From NCBI GenBank assembly GCA_020048055.1, contig JAIFNA010000011.1:85021-149020 (forward strand): a stretch of DNA of 64,000 nt, given 5' to 3'. Shown here one piece after another: positions 46,035 through 53,858 of the stretch. The translations under genes were made by a program, and so were the position numbers. Numbering within the stretch: position 1 is the first letter of the stretch; each line of letters starts with the position of its first letter. The stretch is from Arcobacter sp. GTDB lineage: Bacteria; Campylobacterota; Campylobacteria; Campylobacterales; Arcobacteraceae. The notes beneath the pieces are model-generated. The model saw nothing but the letters and a program-made list of their open reading frames with translations. It had not been told where the DNA came from and ran no database searches.

Positions 46035-46783
46035 TTTTAGAACTTTCAATTTTTGGAGTTATTACTGGATTTATATCTGGCTTTTTTGGAGTTGGTGGCG
46101 GAATGGTTCTTGTTCCTATGTTGCTTTATGTTGGATATGTTATGAAAGAAGCTGTTTCGATATCGATTGTTCAGATGGTTTTTAGCTCAATCTATGGAAC
46201 ATATTTAAATTTTAATCAAAACAAAGAACTTTTAAAAGATGGATTGATAATTGGTTTTGGAGGTTTTGTTGGAGGCTTTCAAAGTGGATTTATTCATGCA
46301 TTAGTATCAAATGAATTTTTAGAATACCTTTTTTTATTTTTAATTATATTTTCAATTTATAGAATATCAATAGCTTCACCATATGGAAAAACAGGAGATA
46401 AAAATCATAATAAGTATTTGTTGTTTTTTATTGGTTTTATTATTGGCGCTATTGGTTCAACTTTGGGTGTTGGAGGTTCAGTTATGCTTACACCAATTTT
46501 AGTTGGATACCTTTTTTATAATCTAAAAGATTCTTCATCTTTAGGATTATTTTTTGTTGTTTTTAGCTCAATTGCTGGATTTATATCTTTATCTTTTCTA
46601 GGTGAGATGCTTTATAGTGAAGGTTTGATTGTCGGAATTTTTTCATTAATTGGGGTTTATTTTGGGATCAAAATGAAAAATATTGTGCATATTAAAAATT
46701 ATAAAAATTATCTTTTAATTATCAATTGTCTAATTTTAATTTCAATGCTTTATGAGATGTATAAATCGGGATTATTAATTTAA
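46031..46783 (+). CDS. TauE/SafE family membrane exporter
   Basis: 250 residues with about eight membrane helices. Two copies of the family motif are seen, ITGFISGFFGVGGGMVLVPMLL and GAIGSTLGVGGSVMLTPILV. The family exports sulfite, sulfoacetate, taurine breakdown products or related organosulfur anions. The 4-base overlap with cysE suggests a link to sulfur metabolism, which is inference. Its stop overlaps, tail to tail, the stop of the CheZ-like gene on the other strand. Confidence 0.88.
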   Translation: MILELSIFGVITGFISGFFGVGGGMVLVPMLLYVGYVMKEAVSISIVQMVFSSIYGTYLNFNQNKELLKDGLIIGFGGFVGGFQSGFIHALVSNEFLEYLFLFLIIFSIYRISIASPYGKTGDKNHNKYLLFFIGFIIGAIGSTLGVGGSVMLTPILVGYLFYNLKDSSSLGLFFVVFSSIAGFISLSFLGEMLYSEGLIVGIFSLIGVYFGIKMKNIVHIKNYKNYLLIINCLILISMLYEMYKSGLLI

Positions 46784-47169
46784 GATTTTTTATTTGATTC
46801 TTCGATTATTTTTTCTAATTCATAATCACTTAAGCAATCACCATCTTCATGGTCAATATGGTGAGCTGATGGAGATAATTTAATATTTGCATCTCTTAGA
46901 ATATCTTCAGAGATGTTGTGTTTTTCAATTAATAAATTCATCACTCTTTCTATTTTCTGTCTATTTAAATCTTGGTACTGTATCTCATCGAGCGCCAAAA
47001 AAACTAAATTTTTTATTTGCTTTAGATTTTCATTATTTGTTATTATTTCAAGAATACCTTCAAGATTTTTAACTGTATTTGAGGAGTGTTCTTCTGCACT
47101 TACTTTTGAAGAGTTTAGTTCTTTGATTATTGCGAGTTCAAAATCTTTCTCTAAAGCTATTTGAGTCAT
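46780..47169 (-). CDS. CheZ-like protein phosphatase candidate
   Basis: 129 mostly helical residues. LALDEIQYQDLNRQKIERVMNLL (about 58-80) resembles the CheZ active-site helix, in which DFQDLTGQ supplies the catalytic Asp and Gln; here these align with Asp67 and Gln71. The C-terminal CLSDYELEKIIEES, after a flexible DHEDGD linker, resembles the CheY-binding tail of CheZ. It is shorter than enterobacterial CheZ (214 residues). The role in dephosphorylating CheY-P is inferred from the motif. No other chemotaxis genes are nearby. The ATG follows AAGGTAAAAAA. Confidence 0.6.
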   Translation of the reverse strand: MTQIALEKDFELAIIKELNSSKVSAEEHSSNTVKNLEGILEIITNNENLKQIKNLVFLALDEIQYQDLNRQKIERVMNLLIEKHNISEDILRDANIKLSPSAHHIDHEDGDCLSDYELEKIIEESNKKS

Positions 47170-47475
47170 TTTTTTACCTTTTTGATTAATTAAAATTGAT
47201 AATATCTAATTGATAGTATTAAAAATATAAAAGAGAAACCAAAGTTAGTTGTTAGTGATTTTTTTGTTTAAATATATCTTTGGGATGAAATAGTCTATTT
47301 TTACACACATAAAAAGTTATAGTGTGTAAAAACTAAACATCTATTATTTAATAATAATTCATTGAAACATCAAATATTATGATTTCAATTGTAGTTCGTT
47401 ATACTTTCAAAGTTCAATCTAAAACATTCTTCTGATTGTGCCAGTTTTCAGAATTAAAAATTAAGGGGTAAATAT
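47170..47475. promoter_or_regulatory. sucC upstream region with perfect inverted repeat
   Basis: The 306-base gap between the CheZ-like gene and sucC contains TTTTTACACAC (47298-47308) and its exact complement GTGTGTAAAAA (47332-47342) around a 23-base AT-rich loop. It could be an operator or the hairpin of an untranslated leader. The sucC ribosome site is AAGGGGTAAAT. No ORF was found. Confidence 0.45.
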
Positions 47476-48651
47476 ATGAATATTCATGAATATCAAGCAA
47501 AACAAATTTTTGCTAAATATGGTGTGCCAACGCCAAGAGGTATAGTTGCTAATACACCATCACAAGCGGTAAAAAACGCACATGAACTAGGTGGAAATAT
47601 TTGGGTTGTTAAAGCTCAAATTCATGCAGGTGGAAGAGGGCTTGGAGGTGGTGTTAAGCTAGCTCGTTCAATTGAGGAAGTTGAGACATTATCAAAAGAG
47701 ATTTTAGGTATGACTCTAGTTACTCATCAAACTGGACCAGAAGGTAAGCTTGTACAAAAAGTTTATATAGAAGAGGGTGCTGATATACAAGATGAGCTTT
47801 ATCTTGGAGTTGTTTTAGATCGTGCAAAAGAGATGCCAGTAATTATGGCTTCAACACAAGGTGGTATGGAAATTGAGACTGTTGCACATGACAATCCAGA
47901 AAAAATTATTAAAATCGCAGTTGATCCAGCTATAGGATTTCAAGGTTTTCACGGAAGAGAACTTGTGTTTGGTTTAGGAATCACTGATCCTGCTGAGCAA
48001 AAAAATCTTATCTCATTTGCATCAAAATTATATAAACTTTATATGGAAAATGATGCAGAGATGATTGAAATTAATCCTTTGATAAAAACTGGAAAAGGTG
48101 AATTTTTAGCACTTGATGGGAAAATGGGATTTGATGATTCAGCACTTGGACGACATCAAGACATTGAAGATATGAGGGATATCAGTGAAGAAGATGCTGA
48201 TGAGAGAGAAGCTAGTCAATATGGACTTTCTTATATTTCCCTTGATGGTGAGATTGGATGTATGGTAAATGGAGCTGGTTTAGCTATGGGTACTATGGAT
48301 ACAATTAATTATATGGGTGGTACTCCTGCAAACTTCCTTGACGTTGGCGGAAAAGCTAATGCAGAAACTGTCGCAAAAGGTTTTGAAATTATTCTTAAAA
48401 ATCCAAAAGTAAAAGCAATTTTTGTAAATATTTTTGGTGGAATTGTAAGATGTGATAGGATAGCAAATGGGATACTAGAAGCTACTAAAATGGTAGATGT
48501 AAGGGTTCCAGTTATAGTTAGACTTGATGGTACAAATGCAAGCGAGGCTGCAGAGATACTTAAAAATGCAAATATATCAAATGTTATAGCAGCAACTGAT
48601 TTGGCTGATGGTGCAGCAAAAGCGGTAAAAGCAGCTAAAGGAGAAAAATAA
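47476..48651 (+). CDS. sucC: Succinyl-CoA ligase (ADP-forming) beta subunit
   Basis: 391 residues, normal length. The N-terminal ATP-grasp domain begins [22 protein letters not shown] and continues with [18 protein letters not shown]. The C-terminal ligase domain shows [14 protein letters not shown] and [15 protein letters not shown], which contact the phosphohistidine of the alpha subunit. With SucD it interconverts succinyl-CoA and succinate with nucleotide phosphorylation. Its stop overlaps the sucD start by one base. The Oor complex that makes succinyl-CoA is encoded about 2 kb downstream. Confidence 0.97.
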   Translation: MNIHEYQAKQIFAKYGVPTPRGIVANTPSQAVKNAHELGGNIWVVKAQIHAGGRGLGGGVKLARSIEEVETLSKEILGMTLVTHQTGPEGKLVQKVYIEEGADIQDELYLGVVLDRAKEMPVIMASTQGGMEIETVAHDNPEKIIKIAVDPAIGFQGFHGRELVFGLGITDPAEQKNLISFASKLYKLYMENDAEMIEINPLIKTGKGEFLALDGKMGFDDSALGRHQDIEDMRDISEEDADEREASQYGLSYISLDGEIGCMVNGAGLAMGTMDTINYMGGTPANFLDVGGKANAETVAKGFEIILKNPKVKAIFVNIFGGIVRCDRIANGILEATKMVDVRVPVIVRLDGTNASEAAEILKNANISNVIAATDLADGAAKAVKAAKGEK

Positions 48652-49523
48652 TGTCAATTTTAGTAAATAAAGATACAAAAGTAATCGTACAGGGTTTTAC
48701 AGGTAAAGAGGGAACTTTTCACGCTGAGCAATGTATTGCTTATGGTACAAATATTGTTGGTGGGGTAACTCCAAACAAAGGTGGAAGTGAACATTTAGGA
48801 AAGCCTGTATTTAATACGGTAAAAGACGCAGTAAGAGAAACTGGTGCTACTGTAAGTATGATATTTGTACCACCAGTATTTGTTGCAGATGCTGTTATGG
48901 AAGCTGCTGCTGCTGGAATTACATTAGCTGTAATAATCACAGAAGGTGCACCTGTTAGAGATATGCAAGTTGCAAAAGCATTTGCAGTAAAACATGGAAT
49001 GATGACAATTGGACCAAATTGTCCAGGGATTATAACTGCTGAAGAGTGTAAGATTGGAATTATGCCTGGGAATATTTTCAAAAAAGGAAATGTGGGGCTT
49101 ATTTCAAAATCAGGAACCCTAACCTATGAAGGTGCAAATCAAGTATGTAAAGAGGGATTTGGTATTACAACTGCTGTTGGAATTGGCGGAGACCCTATTA
49201 TAGGTCTTTCGTACAAACAACTTCTTCCTATGTTTGAAGCAGATCCTGAAACACATGCCATTGTTATGATTGGTGAAATTGGTGGAGACCTTGAAATACA
49301 AGCAGCTGCTTATATTAAAGAGTATATTACTAAGCCTGTCGTTGCATTTATTGCTGGTCAAACAGCACCACAGGGGAAGAGAATGGGTCATGCTGGAGCA
49401 ATTGTAAGTGGTGGAGCAGGAACTGCTGCTGAAAAAATGGCTGCACTTGAAGCCGCTGGAGTAAAAGTTGTAGTAAGTCCTGCTGATATCGGAAAAGCCA
49501 TAAAAGCAGTTTTAACTAAATAA
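48651..49523 (+). CDS. sucD: Succinyl-CoA ligase (ADP-forming) alpha subunit
   Basis: 290 residues. The N-terminal CoA-binding Rossmann domain reads [18 protein letters not shown], followed by [29 protein letters not shown] and [13 protein letters not shown] are family motifs. The active-site histidine that is transiently phosphorylated lies in [14 protein letters not shown]. The length and all landmarks are normal. It is co-transcribed with sucC and ends at a strong terminator. Confidence 0.97.
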   Translation: MSILVNKDTKVIVQGFTGKEGTFHAEQCIAYGTNIVGGVTPNKGGSEHLGKPVFNTVKDAVRETGATVSMIFVPPVFVADAVMEAAAAGITLAVIITEGAPVRDMQVAKAFAVKHGMMTIGPNCPGIITAEECKIGIMPGNIFKKGNVGLISKSGTLTYEGANQVCKEGFGITTAVGIGGDPIIGLSYKQLLPMFEADPETHAIVMIGEIGGDLEIQAAAYIKEYITKPVVAFIAGQTAPQGKRMGHAGAIVSGGAGTAAEKMAALEAAGVKVVVSPADIGKAIKAVLTK

Positions 49524-49543
49524 GTAAATTTTTATATTACTGA

Positions 49544-49573
49544 GGGTATCTGATTCGCAGGTACCCTTTTTTT
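49544..49573 (+). terminator. Rho-independent terminator after sucCD
   Basis: GGGTATCTG and CAGGTACCC pair over 9 positions (one T-G) around ATTCG, immediately followed by seven T residues. It lies about 20 bases after the sucD stop. Confidence 0.9.
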
Positions 49574-49704
49574 ATTTGTACAATTAATAAGACACATTGA
49601 ACTATAAATTAATAATTTTTTTGATTTTTGACTAAAATATTTTAAAAATATCGTTTTATTTATGTTTTTTTCATAAATTTAACCTTCCTTTAAGTTAGAT
49701 TGCT

Positions 49705-49710
49705 TATAAT
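49705..49710 (+). promoter_or_regulatory. -10 element of the small lipoprotein gene
   Basis: A consensus TATAAT preceded by TTGCT lies 66 bases before the ATG at 49776. It gives a leader of about 60 bases containing TTTTTGGAGAGAAA. Confidence 0.55.
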
Positions 49711-49775
49711 TCGCGAAACTTTTTTGGAGAGAAATTTCAAACCTAAAAGTCTAAAATCAAAATTAGGAATACAAT

Positions 49776-49994
49776 ATGAAAAAAGTACTGTTTACAGCTC
49801 TTGTAACATTAGGTTTAGTTGCATCTTTTAGTGGATGTTCAAAAAAAGAAGAAGCTCCAGTAGCACCTGCAGTTGAAACTCCAGCACCAGTTGCTGAAAC
49901 TCCAACTCCAGCTACAGATGCTCCAGTTGAAGCTAACGCTACAACTGACGCTGCTGCTCCAGCACCAGTTGCTGAAACTCCAGCTGCTAAATAA
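49776..49994 (+). CDS. Small Ala/Pro-rich lipoprotein
   Basis: 72 residues. The signal peptide ends in a lipobox, ASFSGC, so Cys21 would be lipidated after processing. The mature part is SKKEE followed by about 45 residues of only A, P, V, E, T, D and N, including the exact repeat APVAETP at two places. It has no folded domain. It may act as a spacer or abundant surface lipoprotein; the function is unknown. A consensus -10 upstream and a hairpin downstream make it a free-standing transcription unit. The opposite-strand reading of the same length is a codon-bias shadow. Confidence 0.8.
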   Translation: MKKVLFTALVTLGLVASFSGCSKKEEAPVAPAVETPAPVAETPTPATDAPVEANATTDAAAPAPVAETPAAK

Positions 49995-50001
49995 TTTAGC
50001 A

Positions 50002-50029
50002 TAACGAAATCCAACTTTGGATTTCGTTA
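50002..50029. terminator. Hairpin after the small lipoprotein gene
   Basis: TAACGAAATCCAA (50002-50014) is the exact complement of TTGGATTTCGTTA (50017-50029), a 13-bp stem with almost no loop, 8 bases after the stop. The following sequence, GTTATTTC, has only a weak T tract. Confidence 0.75.
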
Positions 50030-50878
50030 GTTATTTCAAACATACAATCAATCAAAACAAATCAACTTCACGACAATAAAAATAATTTCTTTACTCTAGA
50101 TATATAAATTATACAAATTGCAAAAACAATTTTTTATATTTATATTGCCATAACTTTTAAAATATTATAAATTATTCAATGATTAAGTTCTAGGCTTATT
50201 ATTTTTTGTTTCTGTATTTAAAGGAAACTGTTTTGCATCAATTTTATTTTACTCAAGTTATCAAATTTATTCGATAGTGTTTTATTTTTTTATTAAACTT
50301 TAGTTGTCTTTATAATTTATCATCATTTTGTTTATTATTTTAGATTTCGTAGTCGTCAAGAGTATATTTTAATAAGATTATCCACTATTAAATTTCTTTT
50401 TGTGAGCCCTAACCACTTATTTATCTGATACTGTATATTTTTTAATATTATTTACCTGCAAAAATCTACAATATTGATATGTATTTTAAGCTGTGATACA
50501 TAAAAACCTACTTTGTGATGTACTTTAATTGAATAAAAGTATTGATTCTTTCAGGCATACATAATTGATTATGTTCAACGTATTATGTCTAACATTTTGT
50601 TTTGCTTGTTTTTATTTGTTGTTGAATTTTGTTTCTATTTATTGAGAAGGTATGATTAAACTAAATTGTAAGTAATTGAAATAAGTATCTAAAAGTTACA
50701 TTTTTTCTTTTATTGAAAATGATAAAATTTTAATGCTTCAAAATGTAACACTCAAAATAATAGTTATCAAATAACCAATTGGATAAAAATAATATTACAA
50801 GATATTTGGTAACATACAACTAGTAATATATGACAACATATGTTCGATTTAAATCTATTTAATAATGAAGGGGAAAAA
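50030..50878. other. Long non-coding stretch before oorD
   Basis: About 850 bases of very AT-rich sequence with no ORF of protein-like composition. GTTACATTTT (50695-50704) recurs as its exact complement AAAATGTAAC (50740-50749), and AACATATGTT at 50835-50844 is a perfect palindrome 34 bases before the oorD start. These may be operators for oorDABC. An ATG at 50840 inside the palindrome is in frame with oorD but has no ribosome site. Confidence 0.5.
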
Positions 50879-51211
50879 ATGTCATTAATGGTAGCACCAG
50901 AAAATACTCCAGTATGGGTTGATATAGCTAGATGTAAAGCTTGTGATATATGTGTAAGCGTATGTCCAGCAGGTGTTTTGTCTATGAAGGCAGAACCAAG
51001 TTCTACGCTCGGAGCAATGATAGAGATTGTTGCATTAGAAGATTGTATTGGTTGTAATGATTGTGAACTTAATTGTCCAGACTTTGCAATTTTTGTTGCA
51101 GATAAAAAATCAGATAATATTAAATTTGCTAAATTAAGTGATCAGGCTAAGGCAAGAGCTGCAGCTATAATAAGTAATAATTACAGATTACCTGTAAATT
51201 ATGGTAAATAA
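50879..51211 (+). CDS. oorD: 2-oxoglutarate:acceptor oxidoreductase, delta (ferredoxin) subunit
   Basis: 110 residues with two [4Fe-4S] motifs, CKACDICVSVCP and CIGCNDCELNCP, in a ferredoxin fold. It passes electrons from the Oor catalytic core. The ATG at 50879 (MSLMVAPENTP) is preferred because AGGGGAAAAA is directly upstream; an in-frame ATG 13 codons earlier is unsupported. It is the first gene of oorDABC, 11 bases before oorA. Confidence 0.93.
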   Translation: MSLMVAPENTPVWVDIARCKACDICVSVCPAGVLSMKAEPSSTLGAMIEIVALEDCIGCNDCELNCPDFAIFVADKKSDNIKFAKLSDQAKARAAAIISNNYRLPVNYGK

Positions 51212-51222
51212 GGGGAATATGA

Positions 51223-52359
51223 ATGGCAAATAGAGAAATAATTTCAACGGGAAATGATTTAGCTGCAATTGCAGCTGTTGATGCTGGATGTATGTTTTTT
51301 GGTGGTTACCCAATTACTCCGTCAAGTGAAGTGATGCATACAATTTCAGATTTACTTCCAGCTGTTGGTGGAGCTGCTATACAAATGGAAGATGAGATAG
51401 CTGGAGTTGCGTGCGCAATTGGTGCATCTATGAGCGGTGTTAGAAGTATGACGGCAACTTCAGGACCAGGAATAAGTTTGAAAGCTGAAAATTTAGGTCT
51501 TGCTCAAATGACAGAAACACCACTTGTTGTTGTAAATGTTATGAGAGGTGGTCCATCGACAGGACTTCCAACAAGAGTTTCTCAAGGTGATGTTGCACAG
51601 GCAAAAAATCCATCTCATGGTGATTATAAGTCAATTACTTTATGTGCAGGAAATTTGGCAGAGTGCTATACTGAAACAGTAAGAGCTTTTAATTTAGCTG
51701 ATAGATTTATGCAACCTGTTTTTGTTTTACTTGATGAAACAATAGGACATATGCATGGTAAAGCTATGATACCAACCGAAGAGGAAGTAAAAGCAGGAAT
51801 TAAATTAAGAAAAACATTCGATGGTGCACCTGAAGATTATAGACCTTATGGTGTTGAGCAAGATGAACCAGCTGTTTTAAATCCTATGTTTACTGGTTAT
51901 AGATACCATTTTACAGGTCTTCATCATGATTCAAAAGGGTTCCCAACGGAGGAGATTGAAACTTGTAGAAAATTAATTGAAAGATTATTTAATAAAATTG
52001 AAGCTCATCAAGATGAGATAGATTCTTATGAAGAATTTATGTTAGATGATGCAGAATTTTTAATCATAGCTTACGGTTCGGTTTCTCTTGCAGCAAAAGA
52101 AGCAATAAGACACTTAAGATCTGAAGGTATCAAAGCTGGCTTATTTAGACCAATAACACTTTGGCCAAGTCCAGCAACTAGAATTAAGCATTGGACAGAC
52201 AAAATAGGTAAAGTTCTTTGTGTTGAATTAAATATTGGCCAATACAGAGATGAAATTCAAAGAGCGTCAGGAAGACTTGATATTGATGGATTATTTAAGG
52301 TAAATGGTAGAGCAATCTCACCTTACGAAATAGTAAATAAAGTAAAGGAGACTATATAA
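51223..52359 (+). CDS. oorA: 2-oxoglutarate:acceptor oxidoreductase, alpha subunit
   Basis: 378 residues. It holds the pyrimidine-binding and C-terminal domains of the 2-oxoacid:ferredoxin oxidoreductase family. Landmarks are GGYPITPSSEVMHTI, MEDEIAGVACAIGASMSG, TATSGPGISLKAENLG and RGGPSTGLPTRVSQGD. The enzyme makes succinyl-CoA from 2-oxoglutarate and CoA, reducing ferredoxin or flavodoxin. Campylobacterota use it in place of 2-oxoglutarate dehydrogenase. It can run reductively in principle, but no citrate lyase gene is seen here. Confidence 0.95.
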   Translation: MANREIISTGNDLAAIAAVDAGCMFFGGYPITPSSEVMHTISDLLPAVGGAAIQMEDEIAGVACAIGASMSGVRSMTATSGPGISLKAENLGLAQMTETPLVVVNVMRGGPSTGLPTRVSQGDVAQAKNPSHGDYKSITLCAGNLAECYTETVRAFNLADRFMQPVFVLLDETIGHMHGKAMIPTEEEVKAGIKLRKTFDGAPEDYRPYGVEQDEPAVLNPMFTGYRYHFTGLHHDSKGFPTEEIETCRKLIERLFNKIEAHQDEIDSYEEFMLDDAEFLIIAYGSVSLAAKEAIRHLRSEGIKAGLFRPITLWPSPATRIKHWTDKIGKVLCVELNIGQYRDEIQRASGRLDIDGLFKVNGRAISPYEIVNKVKETI

Positions 52360-52360
52360 A

Positions 52361-53218
52361 ATGGCATTTAATTATGATAAATACTTAAGACTTGAAAAAA
52401 TGCCAACACTTTGGTGCTGGGGATGTGGAGATGGTGTTATTTTAAAAGCTTTTATTAGAGCCGTTGATACTTTGGGATGGAAACAAGATGATGTTTGCGT
52501 TATTTCTGGAATAGGTTGTAGTGGAAGATTTTCTTCGTACGTAGATTTTAATACAATTCATACAACTCACGGAAGAACCGTTGCTTGGGCAACAGGTGTA
52601 AAATTAGCAAATCCTACCAAACATGTTGTTTGTGTTGCTGGAGATGGTGATGCACTTGCAATTGGTGGAAATCATACAATCCATGCTTGTAGAAGAAATA
52701 TAGATATTAATTTTATTATTATTAATAACTTTATTTATGGACTAACTAACTCGCAAACTTCTCCAACTACACCTCAAGGTATGTGGACGGTTTCTCAAAA
52801 GGCTGGAAATATTGACCCTACTTTTGATGCTTGTAATCTTGCTATTGCTGCTGGCGCATCATTTGTAGCTAGAGAAACCATGCTTGATCCCAAAAAGTTA
52901 GAAAAACTTTTTGTAAAAGGTTTTACGCATAGAGGATTCTCTTTCTTTGATATTTTGTCAAATTGTCATATTAATCTTGGAAGAAAAAATAAAATGGGTA
53001 GTGCTATGGAAAATCTTAACTGGATAGATAGTATTACAACACCACTTTCAAAATGGGAAAAATTATCTCCAGAGGAGCAAAAAAATATTTTCCCTACTGG
53101 TATATTAAAGCATGATGAAACAGCTAGAGAATATTGTGATATGTATGAAGATATAAAAGCGGTTCATCAAGGTAGACGAAAAGTTATCACTCAAGACGAT
53201 TTTGAGAAAAAAATATAA
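52361..53218 (+). CDS. oorB: 2-oxoglutarate:acceptor oxidoreductase, beta subunit
   Basis: 285 residues. This subunit binds thiamine diphosphate. The N-terminal LWCWGCGDGVILKAF and ISGIGCSGRFSSYVDF segments hold cluster/TPP contacts. The TPP-Mg motif is AGDGDALAIGGNHTIHACRRN...NFIIINNFIYGLTNSQTSPTT, partially quoted. It sits one base after oorA and before oorC. The start follows AAGGAGACTATATAAA. Confidence 0.95.
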   Translation: MAFNYDKYLRLEKMPTLWCWGCGDGVILKAFIRAVDTLGWKQDDVCVISGIGCSGRFSSYVDFNTIHTTHGRTVAWATGVKLANPTKHVVCVAGDGDALAIGGNHTIHACRRNIDINFIIINNFIYGLTNSQTSPTTPQGMWTVSQKAGNIDPTFDACNLAIAAGASFVARETMLDPKKLEKLFVKGFTHRGFSFFDILSNCHINLGRKNKMGSAMENLNWIDSITTPLSKWEKLSPEEQKNIFPTGILKHDETAREYCDMYEDIKAVHQGRRKVITQDDFEKKI

Positions 53219-53228
53219 GGAGAACACT

Positions 53229-53786
53229 ATGGCTAGAACATTAATGAGATTTACAGGTGTTGGTGGACAAGGTGTACTTCTTGCTGGGGAAATTTTTGCG
53301 GAGGCTAAGATAAAAGCAGGTGGTCATGGATTGAAAACTGCTACTTATACATCACAAGTAAGAGGTGGTGCAACTGTTGTTGATATAACTATTGATGATG
53401 ATGAGATTTTTTATCCTTATGCAAATGATGGTGAGATTGATTTTATGCTTTCTGTTGCACAAGTTAGTTACAACACATTTAAAGGCGGTGTAACACCTGG
53501 CGGGACGATTGTTATTGAGCCAAATCTCGTTCATCCAACTGATGAAGATAGAAAAAAATGGAATATAGTTGAGATACCTATTATTACAATAGCTAAAGAA
53601 GAGGTTGGCAATGTTATTACGCAGTCTGTTGTAGCACTTGCAATTGCTAACAATTTTACAAATGCGATTGATAAAGAATTGTTAAAAGAAGTTATGCTTG
53701 ACAAGGTTCCTGAAAAAGTTCATGCAGTAAATCTTAAGGCTTATGATTTGGGATATAAGTATTCTGATACAGCTATTAATAAATAG
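53229..53786 (+). CDS. oorC: 2-oxoglutarate:acceptor oxidoreductase, gamma subunit
   Basis: 185 residues of the POR/KOR gamma family (GVGGQGVLLAGEIFAEA; TYTSQVRGGATVVDI). The start at 53229 (MARTLMRFTG) is supported by AAGGAGAACACT. A longer in-frame reading would begin inside oorB with no ribosome site. It ends the operon, with a small AATAGAG/CTCTATT hairpin over the stop followed by TATTTTTT (53782-53808). Confidence 0.94.
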   Translation: MARTLMRFTGVGGQGVLLAGEIFAEAKIKAGGHGLKTATYTSQVRGGATVVDITIDDDEIFYPYANDGEIDFMLSVAQVSYNTFKGGVTPGGTIVIEPNLVHPTDEDRKKWNIVEIPIITIAKEEVGNVITQSVVALAIANNFTNAIDKELLKEVMLDKVPEKVHAVNLKAYDLGYKYSDTAINK

Positions 53787-53813
53787 AGCTTAACTCTATT
53801 TATTTTTTAAGAA

Positions 53814-53848
53814 TAAAAAGGCTAGCAAAATATTTGCTAGCCTTTTTA
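53814..53848. terminator. Bidirectional terminator between oorC and PAS-EAL gene
   Basis: TAAAAAGGCTAGCAAA (53814-53829) and TTTGCTAGCCTTTTTA (53833-53848) are exact complements: a 16-bp stem with a 3-base loop and T/A tracts on both sides. It serves the two convergent genes. Confidence 0.92.
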
Positions 53849-53858
53849 TAGTTTATAG

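Noticed and set aside
48740..49081. 113-codon minus-strand frame inside sucD
   Set aside because: It is fully contained in a clear sucD gene and has no independent start signal.
49763..50014. Minus-strand ORF of 83 codons opposite the small lipoprotein
   Set aside because: Its Ala/Gly/Val/Ser repeats are the mirror of the GCT/CCA-rich lipoprotein codons. It has no ribosome site and is a shadow.
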